Shown here piece by piece: positions 34,542-43,114 of a stretch of DNA of 64,000 bases. The notes beneath the pieces were generated by a model. The model did no database searches. It had not been told where the DNA came from and worked only from the letters and a program-made list of their open reading frames with translations. The stretch is taken from the NCBI GenBank assembly GCA_046330435.1, contig JAXLST010000006.1:62001-126000 (forward strand). The letters are read 5' to 3'. How positions within the stretch are numbered: the first letter of the stretch is position 1; each line of letters starts with the position of its first letter. This stretch comes from Ga0077560 sp046330435. GTDB lineage: Bacteria > Actinomycetota > Thermoleophilia > Miltoncostaeales > Miltoncostaeaceae. The translations under genes and the position numbers were made by a program.

Positions 34542-37184
34542 CTACCTGCGGACGGGCCCCTGCGCGGTGGCCGGACGGCGCGACCACGGCAGCGGCGCCC
34601 GCACGCCGCGGGCCGCCGCGGCGGACAGCCACCCGGTGATGCGCTCCGCGGCCACCCACACGCCCACCCCGGCGGCCACCGTGAGCACCAGCGCGGGCGG
34701 GAACGGCATGTGGTCGGTGAGCATGGGCCACACCTGCCAGTGCGTCAGGTAGATGTACATCGAGGCGGCCGCCACCAGGCCGATCCCGCGGGTGAGCGTG
34801 CGCGGCACCGGCAGCACGGGGATCCACAGCAGCGCCAGGAGCCCGCCCAGCACGATCGCCTCGCGCACCGGCTGGCCGAAGAAGCCGGGAACGGACGCCA
34901 TGGCGACCGCGGTCACAAGCAGCCGCCGCCGGGGCGTGTCCGCACGGTGGGCCGCCCACCCCAGCAGGAACACCCACGCCACCATGTGCGGCCGGAAGAT
35001 CGCGTTGTACGGGTCGCCCGTCGGGACGAGCCCGAACCGCGGCACCAGGGCCACCGCCAGCAGCCCCATCGCGAGCGAGAACGGCCTGCGGGCGTGGAAC
35101 CGGCGCACCGCCGGGATCGCGAACAGCAGCGTGAACACGATGAGGAACTGCACCAGCGCCTCGAGGAACCAGTACTCCCACCGGTGCCCCGTGCGGGCCT
35201 GATCCCCCGTGTAGTTGTTCACCAGCAGCAGGGCGCCCACGCTGTAGCCGCCCGCCAGGATCATCTGCAGACCGATCCACAGCGACGTGGGCACGGCGAT
35301 GCGCGCCACCGACGCGACCGCGCGGGCGACGCGGCCGGCGGCGTCCGCGGCGGCCAGCGGGAACCGGGAGAAGTTGAACCCCGCGATCGCCAGCAGCAGG
35401 TGCGCCCCGCCGGCCGGGATGAACGCGGTCATGTGGGACGCCACCACCAGCACCACGGCCGCCGCGCGCAGCACCAGGTTCGTCTCCATCCGCGCCGTCC
35501 GGCCCGGCGGCGCCGCCGGGGTGCCGGCCAGCTCGGCGACCGTCATCTGCGGCCACTCGTCCGGCAGCCGCCCCAGGAGCTCCTCCAGCGCGATCGACAT
35601 CTCCACGAAGGACAGGGAGTCACCCCCGAGCCCCGCGAACGTGTCCTCGTGCCGCACCGACCGGCGGTCCAGCACCTCGCGGAACACCGCGGCGACGGCC
35701 TCGGCGTCCACCACCGCACCGGGGGCCGGCGTCGTCGGAGGCGGCACCGGCTCGGGCGCCGCCATGAGCCGCGCGAGGGCCGCCAGGTCGGGCTTGCCCG
35801 CCGGCGTCCGCGGGACCTCCACCCCGCAGCGCACGCGCACCGCGGTGGGCGGCAGGCCCGTGAGGCCGCAGATCCGGCGCGCCAGCCCGGGGGCGTCGCC
35901 GTCGGCGGGCACCGCGACGGCCAGGAGCTCGTCCGTCCCCGTGCACACCGCTGGCACACCCCAGCCGGCGAGCACGTCCTCCAGGTGGCCCAGGTCGACC
36001 CGCAGGCCGAACAGCTTGAGGAACCGGCTGCGGCGGCCCACCACCTCCAGGAGCCCCGAGGGGCCCACCCGGCCCAGGTCGCCGGTGCGCAGCTCGTCCA
36101 CGGTGCGGCCCAGTGCGAGGTCCGCCGGGTGCTCGGCGTAGCCCAGCATCACGTTCGGGCCCCGGTACACCAGCTCGCCCACGCCCGGGGGATCCACGTC
36201 CGGGTCGCGGCGCACCTCGAGGGCCCCGCCGGGGATGGCGACGCCCACGGCCCCCGGATGGCGCTCGGCGAGCTCGGGCGGCAGGTACGCCATGCGGGCG
36301 GTGGCCTCGGTCTGACCGTACATCACGAAGAACCGCCAGCCGCGGCGCGCCCCCAGGCGGGCGTACCGGTGCACCTGGCAGGGGGCCATGCGGCCGCCGG
36401 CCTGCGTGACGTGGCGCAGCTCCGGCAGCTCCAGATCGGCGAAGCCCGTGCGGTCGAGCAGCTCGAACGTGTGCGGCACCCCGGCGAAGCTGGTCGCGCC
36501 GTGCGCCCGGGCCAGGTCCCACAGGGCGGGGTCGGTGACCGAGCGGTCGGTGAGCACCAGCGCCGCCCCGCGCAGCAGGTGGGAGTGCACCACCGACAGC
36601 CCGTAGCAGTAGTGCATGGGCAGGGTGGTGAGCGCGCGGTCGTCCGGGCCGATATCCAGGTACGCCGCGATGGACGCCGCGTTCGCCGCCAGGTTCTCGC
36701 GGGACAGGCGCACCAGCCGCGGCGCGCCGGTGGAGCCGGAGGTGCCCATGAGCAGCGCCAGGCCGGGGTGCAGGTCGTGCCCGGAGCCCCGCCGGTGGAC
36801 CCGCACCGCGCCGCCGGCGACCGTGGCGTCCGGCCGGAAGCGCTCGGTGAGCACGTCCGGCCCGCCGGGCGGCAGCAGCCATGCCACGTGACCGCCGGTG
36901 AGCGCCCCCAGGTACCCCGCCAGGCCGGCCGCGGTGTTCGCGCCCTCCACCGCCACCAGGCGGCGCACCGGGCCCAGCTCGGCCGCGACCGCCGCGGCCC
37001 GGTCGGCGAGCTCACGGTGCGTGAGGGTCTCCTCCCCGAGCACCGCGACCCGGTCGCCGAAGGCCTCCAGGCCGTCGACGAACGGGATCCCGGTGGGCGC
37101 GGGACGACCCGATCTCTTTGGGTAACGCTCGATGGCGATAGAACCTACGCAGCGGCCTCGCCGTGCGCAAGGCGGCGCGAACAC
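34542..37184 (-). CDS. adenylation domain - carrier domain - membrane acyltransferase fusion
   Basis: One 880-residue chain holds three parts. Residues about 35-480 form an AMP-binding acyl/aminoacyl adenylation domain: LLMGTSGSTGAPRLVRLS (near 147), MYGQTEATARM (near 286), YRTGD-like ELRTGDLG and GVEVPRTPAGKPDL with the catalytic Lys. Residues about 490-560 form a carrier domain with FAGLGGDSLSF, whose Ser takes phosphopantetheine. From about 575 ten membrane helices resemble an acyltransferase-3 domain, with His in VASHMTAF and in YLTHWQVWP. Activated acyl groups could be loaded and passed directly to a membrane acceptor. The start is uncertain: GTG 37184 is the only one in frame before the domain. 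Confidence 0.85.
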   Translation of the reverse strand: MFAPPCARRGRCVGSIAIERYPKRSGRPAPTGIPFVDGLEAFGDRVAVLGEETLTHRELADRAAAVAAELGPVRRLVAVEGANTAAGLAGYLGALTGGHVAWLLPPGGPDVLTERFRPDATVAGGAVRVHRRGSGHDLHPGLALLMGTSGSTGAPRLVRLSRENLAANAASIAAYLDIGPDDRALTTLPMHYCYGLSVVHSHLLRGAALVLTDRSVTDPALWDLARAHGATSFAGVPHTFELLDRTGFADLELPELRHVTQAGGRMAPCQVHRYARLGARRGWRFFVMYGQTEATARMAYLPPELAERHPGAVGVAIPGGALEVRRDPDVDPPGVGELVYRGPNVMLGYAEHPADLALGRTVDELRTGDLGRVGPSGLLEVVGRRSRFLKLFGLRVDLGHLEDVLAGWGVPAVCTGTDELLAVAVPADGDAPGLARRICGLTGLPPTAVRVRCGVEVPRTPAGKPDLAALARLMAAPEPVPPPTTPAPGAVVDAEAVAAVFREVLDRRSVRHEDTFAGLGGDSLSFVEMSIALEELLGRLPDEWPQMTVAELAGTPAAPPGRTARMETNLVLRAAAVVLVVASHMTAFIPAGGAHLLLAIAGFNFSRFPLAAADAAGRVARAVASVARIAVPTSLWIGLQMILAGGYSVGALLLVNNYTGDQARTGHRWEYWFLEALVQFLIVFTLLFAIPAVRRFHARRPFSLAMGLLAVALVPRFGLVPTGDPYNAIFRPHMVAWVFLLGWAAHRADTPRRRLLVTAVAMASVPGFFGQPVREAIVLGGLLALLWIPVLPVPRTLTRGIGLVAAASMYIYLTHWQVWPMLTDHMPFPPALVLTVAAGVGVWVAAERITGWLSAAAARGVRAPLPWSRRPATAQGPVRR

Positions 37185-37214
37185 GAAAGGTTCGGCCCAC
37201 CGAACTCCGGGGGG

Positions 37215-37592
37215 TCAGCCGTCGGCCGGCAGCATCTCCCCGTCGCCCTCCACGTGGGGTCCGAACACCAGGTACTCGAGGCCCTCGGGGCCCGCCGCGA
37301 AGATCCGGGTCACGCGCGGCGACACCCGCAGGGCGTCCATGGGCCGCAGCTCGACCTCCTCGCCGTCCAGCGTCACGGTGCCGCCGCCGGCGATGACGAC
37401 GTGCACCTCCTCCGCGGCCTCGTGGCGGTGGGCGAAGCCCTGCCGCATCCCCGGCTTGAGCCGGTGGTGGGCCAGCCCCGTGCCCTCCAGGCCCAGGTCG
37501 CCGCGCGGGAAGCGCGCCTCCCCGATCTCGCCGAAGCCGTACTTGGGCGCGACATCCTCCACGTCACGCAGGTTCCGCAGCGTCCAGCCCAT
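37215..37592 (-). CDS. cupin-domain protein
   Basis: The product is 125 residues. The conserved barrel carries GFAHRHEAAEEVHVVIAGGGTV, which gives two His and a Glu for a metal site, and the second motif LRPMDALRVSP. The domain alone binds a small ligand or acts as an isomerase or dioxygenase; nothing fixes the substrate. The gene follows the peptidase M29 gene by 29 bases and both precede the fusion gene, separated from it by about 30 bases. All three point the same way. Confidence 0.85.
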   Translation of the reverse strand: MGWTLRNLRDVEDVAPKYGFGEIGEARFPRGDLGLEGTGLAHHRLKPGMRQGFAHRHEAAEEVHVVIAGGGTVTLDGEEVELRPMDALRVSPRVTRIFAAGPEGLEYLVFGPHVEGDGEMLPADG

Positions 37593-37621
37593 CTCACGCC
37601 TCCCGTGCGGTCGGTGGCGGG

Positions 37622-38821
37622 CTACCCCGCCCAGGCCCCGTCGGCCAGCAGCACCGACTCGTTGCCCGCGGCGTCGATGCCGTACACCGTCACCTCCGGG
37701 CCGCCGATCATGAAGTCGATGTGGATCTCGCTGGTGTTCGCCCGCGCGCGGTCCGCCTCGTCGGCCGCCCCGCTGGGGTAGGCGGCGCCCAGGGCGATGT
37801 GGCTCGCGGCGTTCTCGTCCAGCAGGGTCTCGTAGAACACGGTGCCGAGCGGGCCGATGCGGCCGGTGCCGTCCACCAGCGCCACCTCGCCCAGCCGCGC
37901 GGCGCCGTCGTCCACCGCGGCGCGGGCGCGCAGCACCTCCGCCCCGTGGTCCGCGGTGATCTCCACCGCGCGGCCGCCCTCGAACCGCACCTTGAGCCCG
38001 GTGATCACCGTGCCGGCGATCTCCAGCGGCATCGTGGAGGTGACGTACCCCTCGGTGCGCTCCGGGTCCGGGGTGGTGAACACCTCCTCGGTGGGGATGT
38101 TGGGCAGGTGCAGGATCCCGCCGGCCGTGTGCTCCTCGCCGCCCAGCCAGCGGGAGCTGGGGAAGAGCCCCACGCGCAGGTCGGTGCCCGGGCCCACGAA
38201 CCGCAGCCCGGAGAGGCCGCGCGCGGTGAGCGCGGCCGCGGTGGCCGTGAGCTCCGCCGCGCGGGCCCGCCAGGCGGCCACCGGGTCGTCGGCGTCCAGC
38301 CGGCACGCCGCCGCGACGCGGTCCCACAGCAGGGCGAGCCCCTCGGGCCGCGGCAGGTCGGGGAACACCACGCCCGCCCAGTCCGCGGTGGGGAACGGCA
38401 CCACCGTCCAGTTCACCGCGCCGGCCATCACGACCTCGATCCACTCCCGCAGCGAGGGCAGGCGGTCGCGCCCGGCGCGGGCCGGGTCGACGCCGTCGAA
38501 GATGCCCGGCGCCTCGACCCCGGTGATCGCGATGTTCGCCCCGCCCATCTCGCCGATCGCCCGGGCCCGCTCGCCGAGCCACGGCGGCACCCAGCCCAGG
38601 GTGTCCTCGTCGGCGTGCCGCAGGCGGGCGAGCTTGACGTGCGGGTCGAAGTAGGCGACGTCGACGTACTTCGCGCCCCGCGCGTAGGCGGCGTCGGCGA
38701 TCGCCCGGACCATCTCCTCGTAGCCGGGACGGCCGGTCACCGAGACGACCTGGCCGGGCTGGACGTTGGCGCCTGCGGCGACGGCGAGCGCCGCCAGGCG
38801 GTGGATGCGGGAATCGGTCAT
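37622..38821 (-). CDS. M29-family metallopeptidase (aminopeptidase)
   Basis: The product is 399 residues from ATG 38821. Metal-site segments of thermophilic aminopeptidase T type are visible: Glu in PNIPTEEVFTTPD (near residue 250), Glu in LGEVALVD (near 315), and the closing SHIALGAAY and EIHIDFMIGG with His and Asp. These enzymes release N-terminal residues with two cobalt or zinc ions in the cytoplasm. A TAGCAT box at 38829-38834 lies seven bases before this ATG and overlaps an earlier in-frame ATG (38830), which supports 38821 and leaderless translation. Confidence 0.9.
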   Translation of the reverse strand: MTDSRIHRLAALAVAAGANVQPGQVVSVTGRPGYEEMVRAIADAAYARGAKYVDVAYFDPHVKLARLRHADEDTLGWVPPWLGERARAIGEMGGANIAITGVEAPGIFDGVDPARAGRDRLPSLREWIEVVMAGAVNWTVVPFPTADWAGVVFPDLPRPEGLALLWDRVAAACRLDADDPVAAWRARAAELTATAAALTARGLSGLRFVGPGTDLRVGLFPSSRWLGGEEHTAGGILHLPNIPTEEVFTTPDPERTEGYVTSTMPLEIAGTVITGLKVRFEGGRAVEITADHGAEVLRARAAVDDGAARLGEVALVDGTGRIGPLGTVFYETLLDENAASHIALGAAYPSGAADEADRARANTSEIHIDFMIGGPEVTVYGIDAAGNESVLLADGAWAG

Positions 38822-38868
38822 GTGGTGCATGCTACGCGCGGTCCCGCCCCGCGACCCGGAGCCCCCGC

Positions 38869-39090
38869 ATGTGCATCGCCTGCCTCACCGGCGCGCAGAC
38901 CGCGGTCCAGGCCGCCATGCTCGCCGGGGCCCCCACGGCCTACGGGCTGTGGCGTCGCATCGCCCCCCGCATCGGGGTGACGGTGCGCACCTACGAGGAC
39001 GAGCACGGCCCGTGCGCCGTGGACCCCGCCCCGGTCAGCCCGGACGCCGCCCCAGGAACAGTTCGCGAGGCGGCCGCGGCTCGGTCGTGA
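38869..39090 (+). CDS. small CxxC protein, unknown
   Basis: The product would be 73 residues. It starts CIACLTGAQTAVQAAM, a CxxC pair followed by an amphipathic helix, and ends with a polar tail. It overlaps the 3' end of the convergent methyltransferase gene by 56 bases. The N-terminal 45 residues look like a real protein, with balanced composition and a central helix. The remainder looks like read-through. No ribosome binding site is clear, so the call is tentative. Confidence 0.4.
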   Translation: MCIACLTGAQTAVQAAMLAGAPTAYGLWRRIAPRIGVTVRTYEDEHGPCAVDPAPVSPDAAPGTVREAAAARS

Positions 39091-39787
39091 CCTCCTCCCG
39101 GGCGCGGGCCTCGAGGCCCGCCTCCTCGAGGACCTCCAGCCAGACCGCCCGGGGGAACAGCCCGGTGCGGTGCCGGTCGTGCACCGTCGTGACCGTGCCG
39201 TCCCGTTCGCGCAGCACCATCACGTAGTCGGTGAGGGTCTCGGTGTCCGACAGGTCCGGATCCCAGCTCCAGGCCAGGTACCGGGCGCCGCGGCCGTCGG
39301 CGGCGTCGATGCCGCCGTGGTCGGTGGAGGGCGCGTAGCGCTCCGCGGTGTGGTCGGGCACGAACACCGCCAGCCCGCCGGGCCGCAGGTGCGCGGCCGC
39401 GGTGCGGACGGCGGCGGCGAGCTCCCCGCGGGTGCGCATGTAGTCGACGGCGTCGTGCACCAGCACCCCGTCGAACTCGCGCCCGAGCCGCACATCGCGC
39501 ATGTCGGCCTCGTGGTGCGGGCACTCCGGGTTGAGCACGCGGCTCTGGGCCAGCATGCCGGGCGAGCGGTCCACCAGCGTCATCGCGAACCGGGCGGTGA
39601 GGTGCACGGCGTTGTGGCCGCCGCCGGAGCCCAGCTCCAGCACCTCCCGCACGGGGCGGTCGTGGCGGGCGAACAGCCCGCCGATGAACGCCGCCTCCTC
39701 CGCGTACTCCTCGGGCGGCGAGATGAGCGGCCACCAGCCGGCGAGCGCCCCGTACATCCCCGCCGCGTCCCATCCCGGCTCCGGCAT
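39035..39787 (-). CDS. class I SAM-dependent methyltransferase
   Basis: The product is 250 residues from ATG 39787. Motif I is VLELGSGGGHNAVHL (near residue 47), followed by LVDRSPGML (acidic post-I loop) and FDGVLVHDAVDYM (motif II region). The remaining parts (HLRPGGLAVFVPDHTAERY) are those of small-molecule methyltransferases of the Methyltransf_25 type. An extra N-terminal segment (GMYGALAGWWPLISPPEEY) is common in this subgroup. The substrate is unknown. Its upstream neighbour on the same strand is the GGDEF/HD-GYP gene, 28 bases away, so both could be in one operon. Confidence 0.88.
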   Translation of the reverse strand: MPEPGWDAAGMYGALAGWWPLISPPEEYAEEAAFIGGLFARHDRPVREVLELGSGGGHNAVHLTARFAMTLVDRSPGMLAQSRVLNPECPHHEADMRDVRLGREFDGVLVHDAVDYMRTRGELAAAVRTAAAHLRPGGLAVFVPDHTAERYAPSTDHGGIDAADGRGARYLAWSWDPDLSDTETLTDYVMVLRERDGTVTTVHDRHRTGLFPRAVWLEVLEEAGLEARAREEVTTEPRPPRELFLGRRPG

Positions 39788-39815
39788 GGCCGGAGCCTCG
39801 CACACCTCCGGCGGG

Positions 39816-42119
39816 TCAGTCCTCCGCCGGGCCGGCGGCGAGCATCCCGCGCACCCGCTCCCCGATGAGGCGGGCGGTGGGCACGGAGGCGGCGGACTCG
39901 GCGAGCGCCGGGCGCATGGCCGCCTCGTCGAGCTCGGCGATGAGCGCCCGGGCGACGCGCGGGTCGAACTGGGTGCCGGCGCCGGCGACCAGCTCCGCCC
40001 GTGCGGAGGCCGGGTCGCGCGCGTCCCGGTGCCACGAGGGGGAGGTCATGTCGGCGTACGCCTCGCAGACCGCGATGATCCGCGACCCCAGCGGGATGTC
40101 CTCACCGGCCAGGCCGTCGGGGTACCCGGTGCCGTCCCAGCGCTCGTGGGTGGAGCGCACCAGCGGCGCCAGCGGCCGCAGCGCGGGCGCGGCGTTGAGG
40201 ATCCGCTCGCCCAGCAGGGTGTGCTGGCGCATGAACTCCCACTCGGCGGCGTCCAGCGGGCCCGGCTTGGCGAGGATGGCGTCCGGGATGCCCACCATCC
40301 CCACGTCGTGGAGTTCGGCGGCCCGCACCACCTCGTCGCGCACGCCGGACTCGAGGCCCAGCCGGTCGCACACCGTCCCCGCGAGGCGCGCGACCTGGCC
40401 GGAGTGCGCCTCCAGCCCGGCGCGCCGCGCGTGCATCGCGTTGCGCAGCACCGTGACCGCCTGCTCCCGGGGTCCGGACGCGCGGCCCGACTTCTTGGCG
40501 TACATGCGCTCGTCGGCGAGCCCCAGCGCCTGGTCGGGGTTGGCGGCCTCGTGCGGCAGGAGCACGGCGCCGTAGGACGCGCCCACGCGGAACCCCTCGC
40601 CCATCTCGGTGAGGGCGTCCTCCGCGGCGGCGATGACCTCGTCCAGCCCGTCGCCGCGCACCTCGATGAGGGCGCAGAACTCGTCGCCGCCCAGGCGGTA
40701 GGCGTCCCCCACGCCGGCCACGGCCCGCTGGAGCCGGTCCCCCAGGCGGGCGAGCAGGGCGTCGCCCGCGAGGTGCCCGAAGGTGTCGTTGTAGCCCTTG
40801 AAGCCGTCCAGGTCGAACAGCAGGAGCAGGGCGGGGCGCTCCTTGGCGGCGTGCACGGTGCGCTCCAGGTCCTCCCGCAGCCGGCGGCGGTTCCCCAGGC
40901 CGGTGAGGGCGTCGGTGGCCGCCTCCTGCTGCACGCGCTCGTGCCGCACGATCTCCCCGGCGGCGGTTCCCGCGCGCTCGGCCAGCTGCACCAGCAGGGC
41001 AACCTCGTCGTCCCCGAACGGCCGCTCCTCGCGGGCCAGGGCGATCACACCCGACGGCGCGCCCGGCTCGGGCGCCGGCACCGGCACCGCCAGCGCGCAC
41101 ACCCCGTCCCGCGCCACCTGCGCGGGGCTGTCGCCCACACCGGACGCCACGGCGATGAGCGCCGTGTCGAGCGCGTCCACGGGACCGTGCCCCAGGGTGC
41201 GGTCGCCGCCGGGGGCGTGCAGCACCAGGCGCCCGGCCTGGGCGTCGAGCGCCTCGACCGACCCGCGCAGCACGATGTCGAGCAGCTCGTCCAGGTCCAG
41301 GCGCGCACCGAAGGCCTCGCCCATGCGCCGCACCGCCGACTGCAGGCGGGCGCGCTCGTGCCGCACCAGCTCGAGCCTGCGCTGCGCCTCCTCGATGCGC
41401 CCGTCGCGGTCACGGCCCAGCAGCAGCAGGAGGACCGCCACGGGGACCACCAGCAGCACCGCGGCCTCGTGGTGCGCCAGGGCCACCCACGCGGCCAGCA
41501 GCCCCACCGGCGCCAGGCAGGCGTCCGCCACCCATGCGAGGGCCACGACCCGCATCTGCAGGTGCGGCGCCACGCCCAGGGCCGCGGCCTCACGGAGCGT
41601 GCTGAACAGCAGGTCCGCCACGCAGCCGGCGGCGAACGCGGCCAGCAGCGGCCCGGGGCCCGGCAGGTGCCCGCCCTCGAACCCTGCCGCCATGAGCATC
41701 CCGGCGGGCCCGGCGGTGTACCAGGCGTCGCCGAGCGAGAACAGGACGCGCTCGGGCTGGTTGCGGCGCACGGCGAGCGCGCCGAGGGCGCCCAGCACCA
41801 GCCCGCCCGCGGCCAGCAGGGGAACGGTGGCCGGCGGCAGGATGAGCAGCATCGGCACGAGCACCAGCTGGGTCGGGGCGACGTACCCCACCCCCACCGG
41901 GAACCGGATGCGGGACAGCCCGGCGAGCAGCCCCACCAGCAGCACCGCGATGCCGGACGGCGGATGCGCCGCGGACCCCGCCCACAGGACGGCGCCCAGC
42001 ACCAGGAACAGCGCCGCGCCCAGGCCCTCGGCCAGCAGCTCGCGGCGGGCGACCAGGCGCGACCGGAGCGCCCAGGAGTCCTCGAGCAGGCGCTCGGCGC
42101 CGTTGCGCGGGTCGTCCAT
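39816..42119 (-). CDS. membrane c-di-GMP enzyme: MHYT-free 7-helix sensor, GAF, GGDEF and HD-GYP
   Basis: The product is 767 residues. About seven membrane helices (30-245) are followed by a coiled coil, a GAF-like domain (about 275-395), a GGDEF domain with RLGGDEFCALIE near residue 476, which is the intact diguanylate cyclase site, and an HD-GYP domain (about 530-725). In the latter HSGQVARLAG, ELHDVGMVGIPD and ERWDGTGYPDGLAG supply most metal ligands. The family HDxGK lysine is Met here, so phosphodiesterase activity should be tested. A c-di-GMP-I riboswitch lies about 120 bases upstream of this start, so the ligand can control its own enzyme. Confidence 0.9.
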   Translation of the reverse strand: MDDPRNGAERLLEDSWALRSRLVARRELLAEGLGAALFLVLGAVLWAGSAAHPPSGIAVLLVGLLAGLSRIRFPVGVGYVAPTQLVLVPMLLILPPATVPLLAAGGLVLGALGALAVRRNQPERVLFSLGDAWYTAGPAGMLMAAGFEGGHLPGPGPLLAAFAAGCVADLLFSTLREAAALGVAPHLQMRVVALAWVADACLAPVGLLAAWVALAHHEAAVLLVVPVAVLLLLLGRDRDGRIEEAQRRLELVRHERARLQSAVRRMGEAFGARLDLDELLDIVLRGSVEALDAQAGRLVLHAPGGDRTLGHGPVDALDTALIAVASGVGDSPAQVARDGVCALAVPVPAPEPGAPSGVIALAREERPFGDDEVALLVQLAERAGTAAGEIVRHERVQQEAATDALTGLGNRRRLREDLERTVHAAKERPALLLLFDLDGFKGYNDTFGHLAGDALLARLGDRLQRAVAGVGDAYRLGGDEFCALIEVRGDGLDEVIAAAEDALTEMGEGFRVGASYGAVLLPHEAANPDQALGLADERMYAKKSGRASGPREQAVTVLRNAMHARRAGLEAHSGQVARLAGTVCDRLGLESGVRDEVVRAAELHDVGMVGIPDAILAKPGPLDAAEWEFMRQHTLLGERILNAAPALRPLAPLVRSTHERWDGTGYPDGLAGEDIPLGSRIIAVCEAYADMTSPSWHRDARDPASARAELVAGAGTQFDPRVARALIAELDEAAMRPALAESAASVPTARLIGERVRGMLAAGPAED

Positions 42120-42239
42120 CACGGCCGGCCGCCCCGCGTCGGGCAGGGGGTGTCGGCCGCGGGCAGCGGGCGGGAGTGATGTTCCATGTTTCTGGACGAC
42201 GGTCCGGGACCCGCGGCCTGATCGGCGGCGCGCCCGGGA

Positions 42240-42335
42240 AGCCGGCGGCTGGGCGATCTCAATGAGACCCCTGGCTTTGCGTCACCGCCTCGCGACGGCT
42301 TTGCCTTTGACGACCTTCCTGGATATCGACAGGGG
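42240..42335 (-). promoter_or_regulatory. c-di-GMP-I (GEMM) type riboswitch ahead of the GGDEF/HD-GYP gene
   Basis: Read on the minus strand: CAAAGGCAAAGCC, then CCGTC-GCGA-GGCGG, a stem with a GNRA loop, then TGACGCAAAGCCA, then a second hairpin GGGGTCTC-ATT-GAGATCGCCC and GCCGCCGG. These are the GEMM-I core blocks (GCAAA, GNRA-capped P1b, GACGCAAAGCC receptor) in order. It ends about 120 bases before the enzyme start. The core repeats nearly unchanged at 43785-43870. Confidence 0.85.
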
Positions 42336-42375
42336 GGCACCCCGCCCTGAGGCGGCGGCCCCACCGCGACGGGTG

Positions 42376-42993
42376 CTACCCCCGCATGTACGGGTCGACG
42401 TACACGTCGTCGATCGCCATGTCGGCGCCGAACGCGGCCCCCTCGAAGATGAGCTGCGCGGTGAGCGTGTGCCCGCCCTGCCACAGCGGCAGGCTCCTGC
42501 CCAGGGGCAGCACCGCCGTGGGCGCCCAGGACGTCGAGTTCCAGACGTCCGGACGGCCCAGCGGCACGGTCCAGACGATACCCGCGGAGTCCCTCCACCG
42601 GACCTTGACGCTCACGCCGCCCCACGCGCCCGGCCCGGCCTTGCGGATGAAGAACCGGAACGTCGGCTGCTCGTACCCGATGCAGAACGCCGGCGAGGTG
42701 ACCGTCGCCCCGGCACGCAGGGTCAGGCTGGTGGTGTGGCCGGCGCCGGCGACCTTCCACGGCTCGTTGCCGGCGGTGAACGCCGCGCCGCTGGAGGTGT
42801 TCCAGCCGGGTGCCCCGCCCTCGAAGTGGCCGCCCGCCAGCAGCGAGTACTGCGCGGTGTCGCCCCACTGCGCGAACACCTGCGCGCTCGGCGTGGACGG
42901 GCATGCGGCGGACGCCAGGGCGGGCACCGCCAGCCCCGCGGCGGCGACGGCCAGCGCGGTGCGGCGGATGCGGGTGGGGACGGCGGGCTGCAT
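42376..42993 (-). CDS. secreted beta-sandwich-like protein, paralogue A
   Basis: The product is 205 residues. The signal peptide (RIRRTALAVAAAGLAVPALASA) is followed by a mature protein with two Cys (AACP and AFCIGYE) and jelly-roll-like features, ending in IDDVYVDPYMRG, the kind of end seen in galactose-binding-like and carbohydrate-binding modules. About half of its residues match the neighbouring gene B, with the same signal and the same last five residues. It follows two hairpins downstream of gene B, so it may be transcribed from its own promoter or by read-through. Function unknown. Confidence 0.8.
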   Translation of the reverse strand: MQPAVPTRIRRTALAVAAAGLAVPALASAACPSTPSAQVFAQWGDTAQYSLLAGGHFEGGAPGWNTSSGAAFTAGNEPWKVAGAGHTTSLTLRAGATVTSPAFCIGYEQPTFRFFIRKAGPGAWGGVSVKVRWRDSAGIVWTVPLGRPDVWNSTSWAPTAVLPLGRSLPLWQGGHTLTAQLIFEGAAFGADMAIDDVYVDPYMRG

Positions 42994-43043
42994 GTGCGGA
43001 ACGGGCCTCCGGGAGCGGGCCGCCGTGGGCGGCCGTGGATACG

Positions 43044-43107
43044 CCCGCGCGCCCGGGAGGGCGCGCGGGTCACGACGTGCGGGGACGGCCGCCGGGCGGC
43101 CGTCCCC
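43044..43107 (-). terminator. tandem hairpins between the two secreted paralogues
   Basis: Hairpin 1 is CCCGCGCGCCC with its complement around a GGGA loop (43044-43069, 11-bp stem). Hairpin 2 is GGGGACGGCCG with its complement (43081-43107, 11-12-bp stem). They follow gene B on the minus strand and precede gene A, so they can end or attenuate transcription between the copies. Confidence 0.65.
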
Positions 43108-43114
43108 GGGGTCA

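Noticed and set aside
34023..37781. 1252-residue open frame on the plus strand
   Set aside because: Antisense to the adenylation fusion gene; repetitive Arg/Gly/His content without domains.
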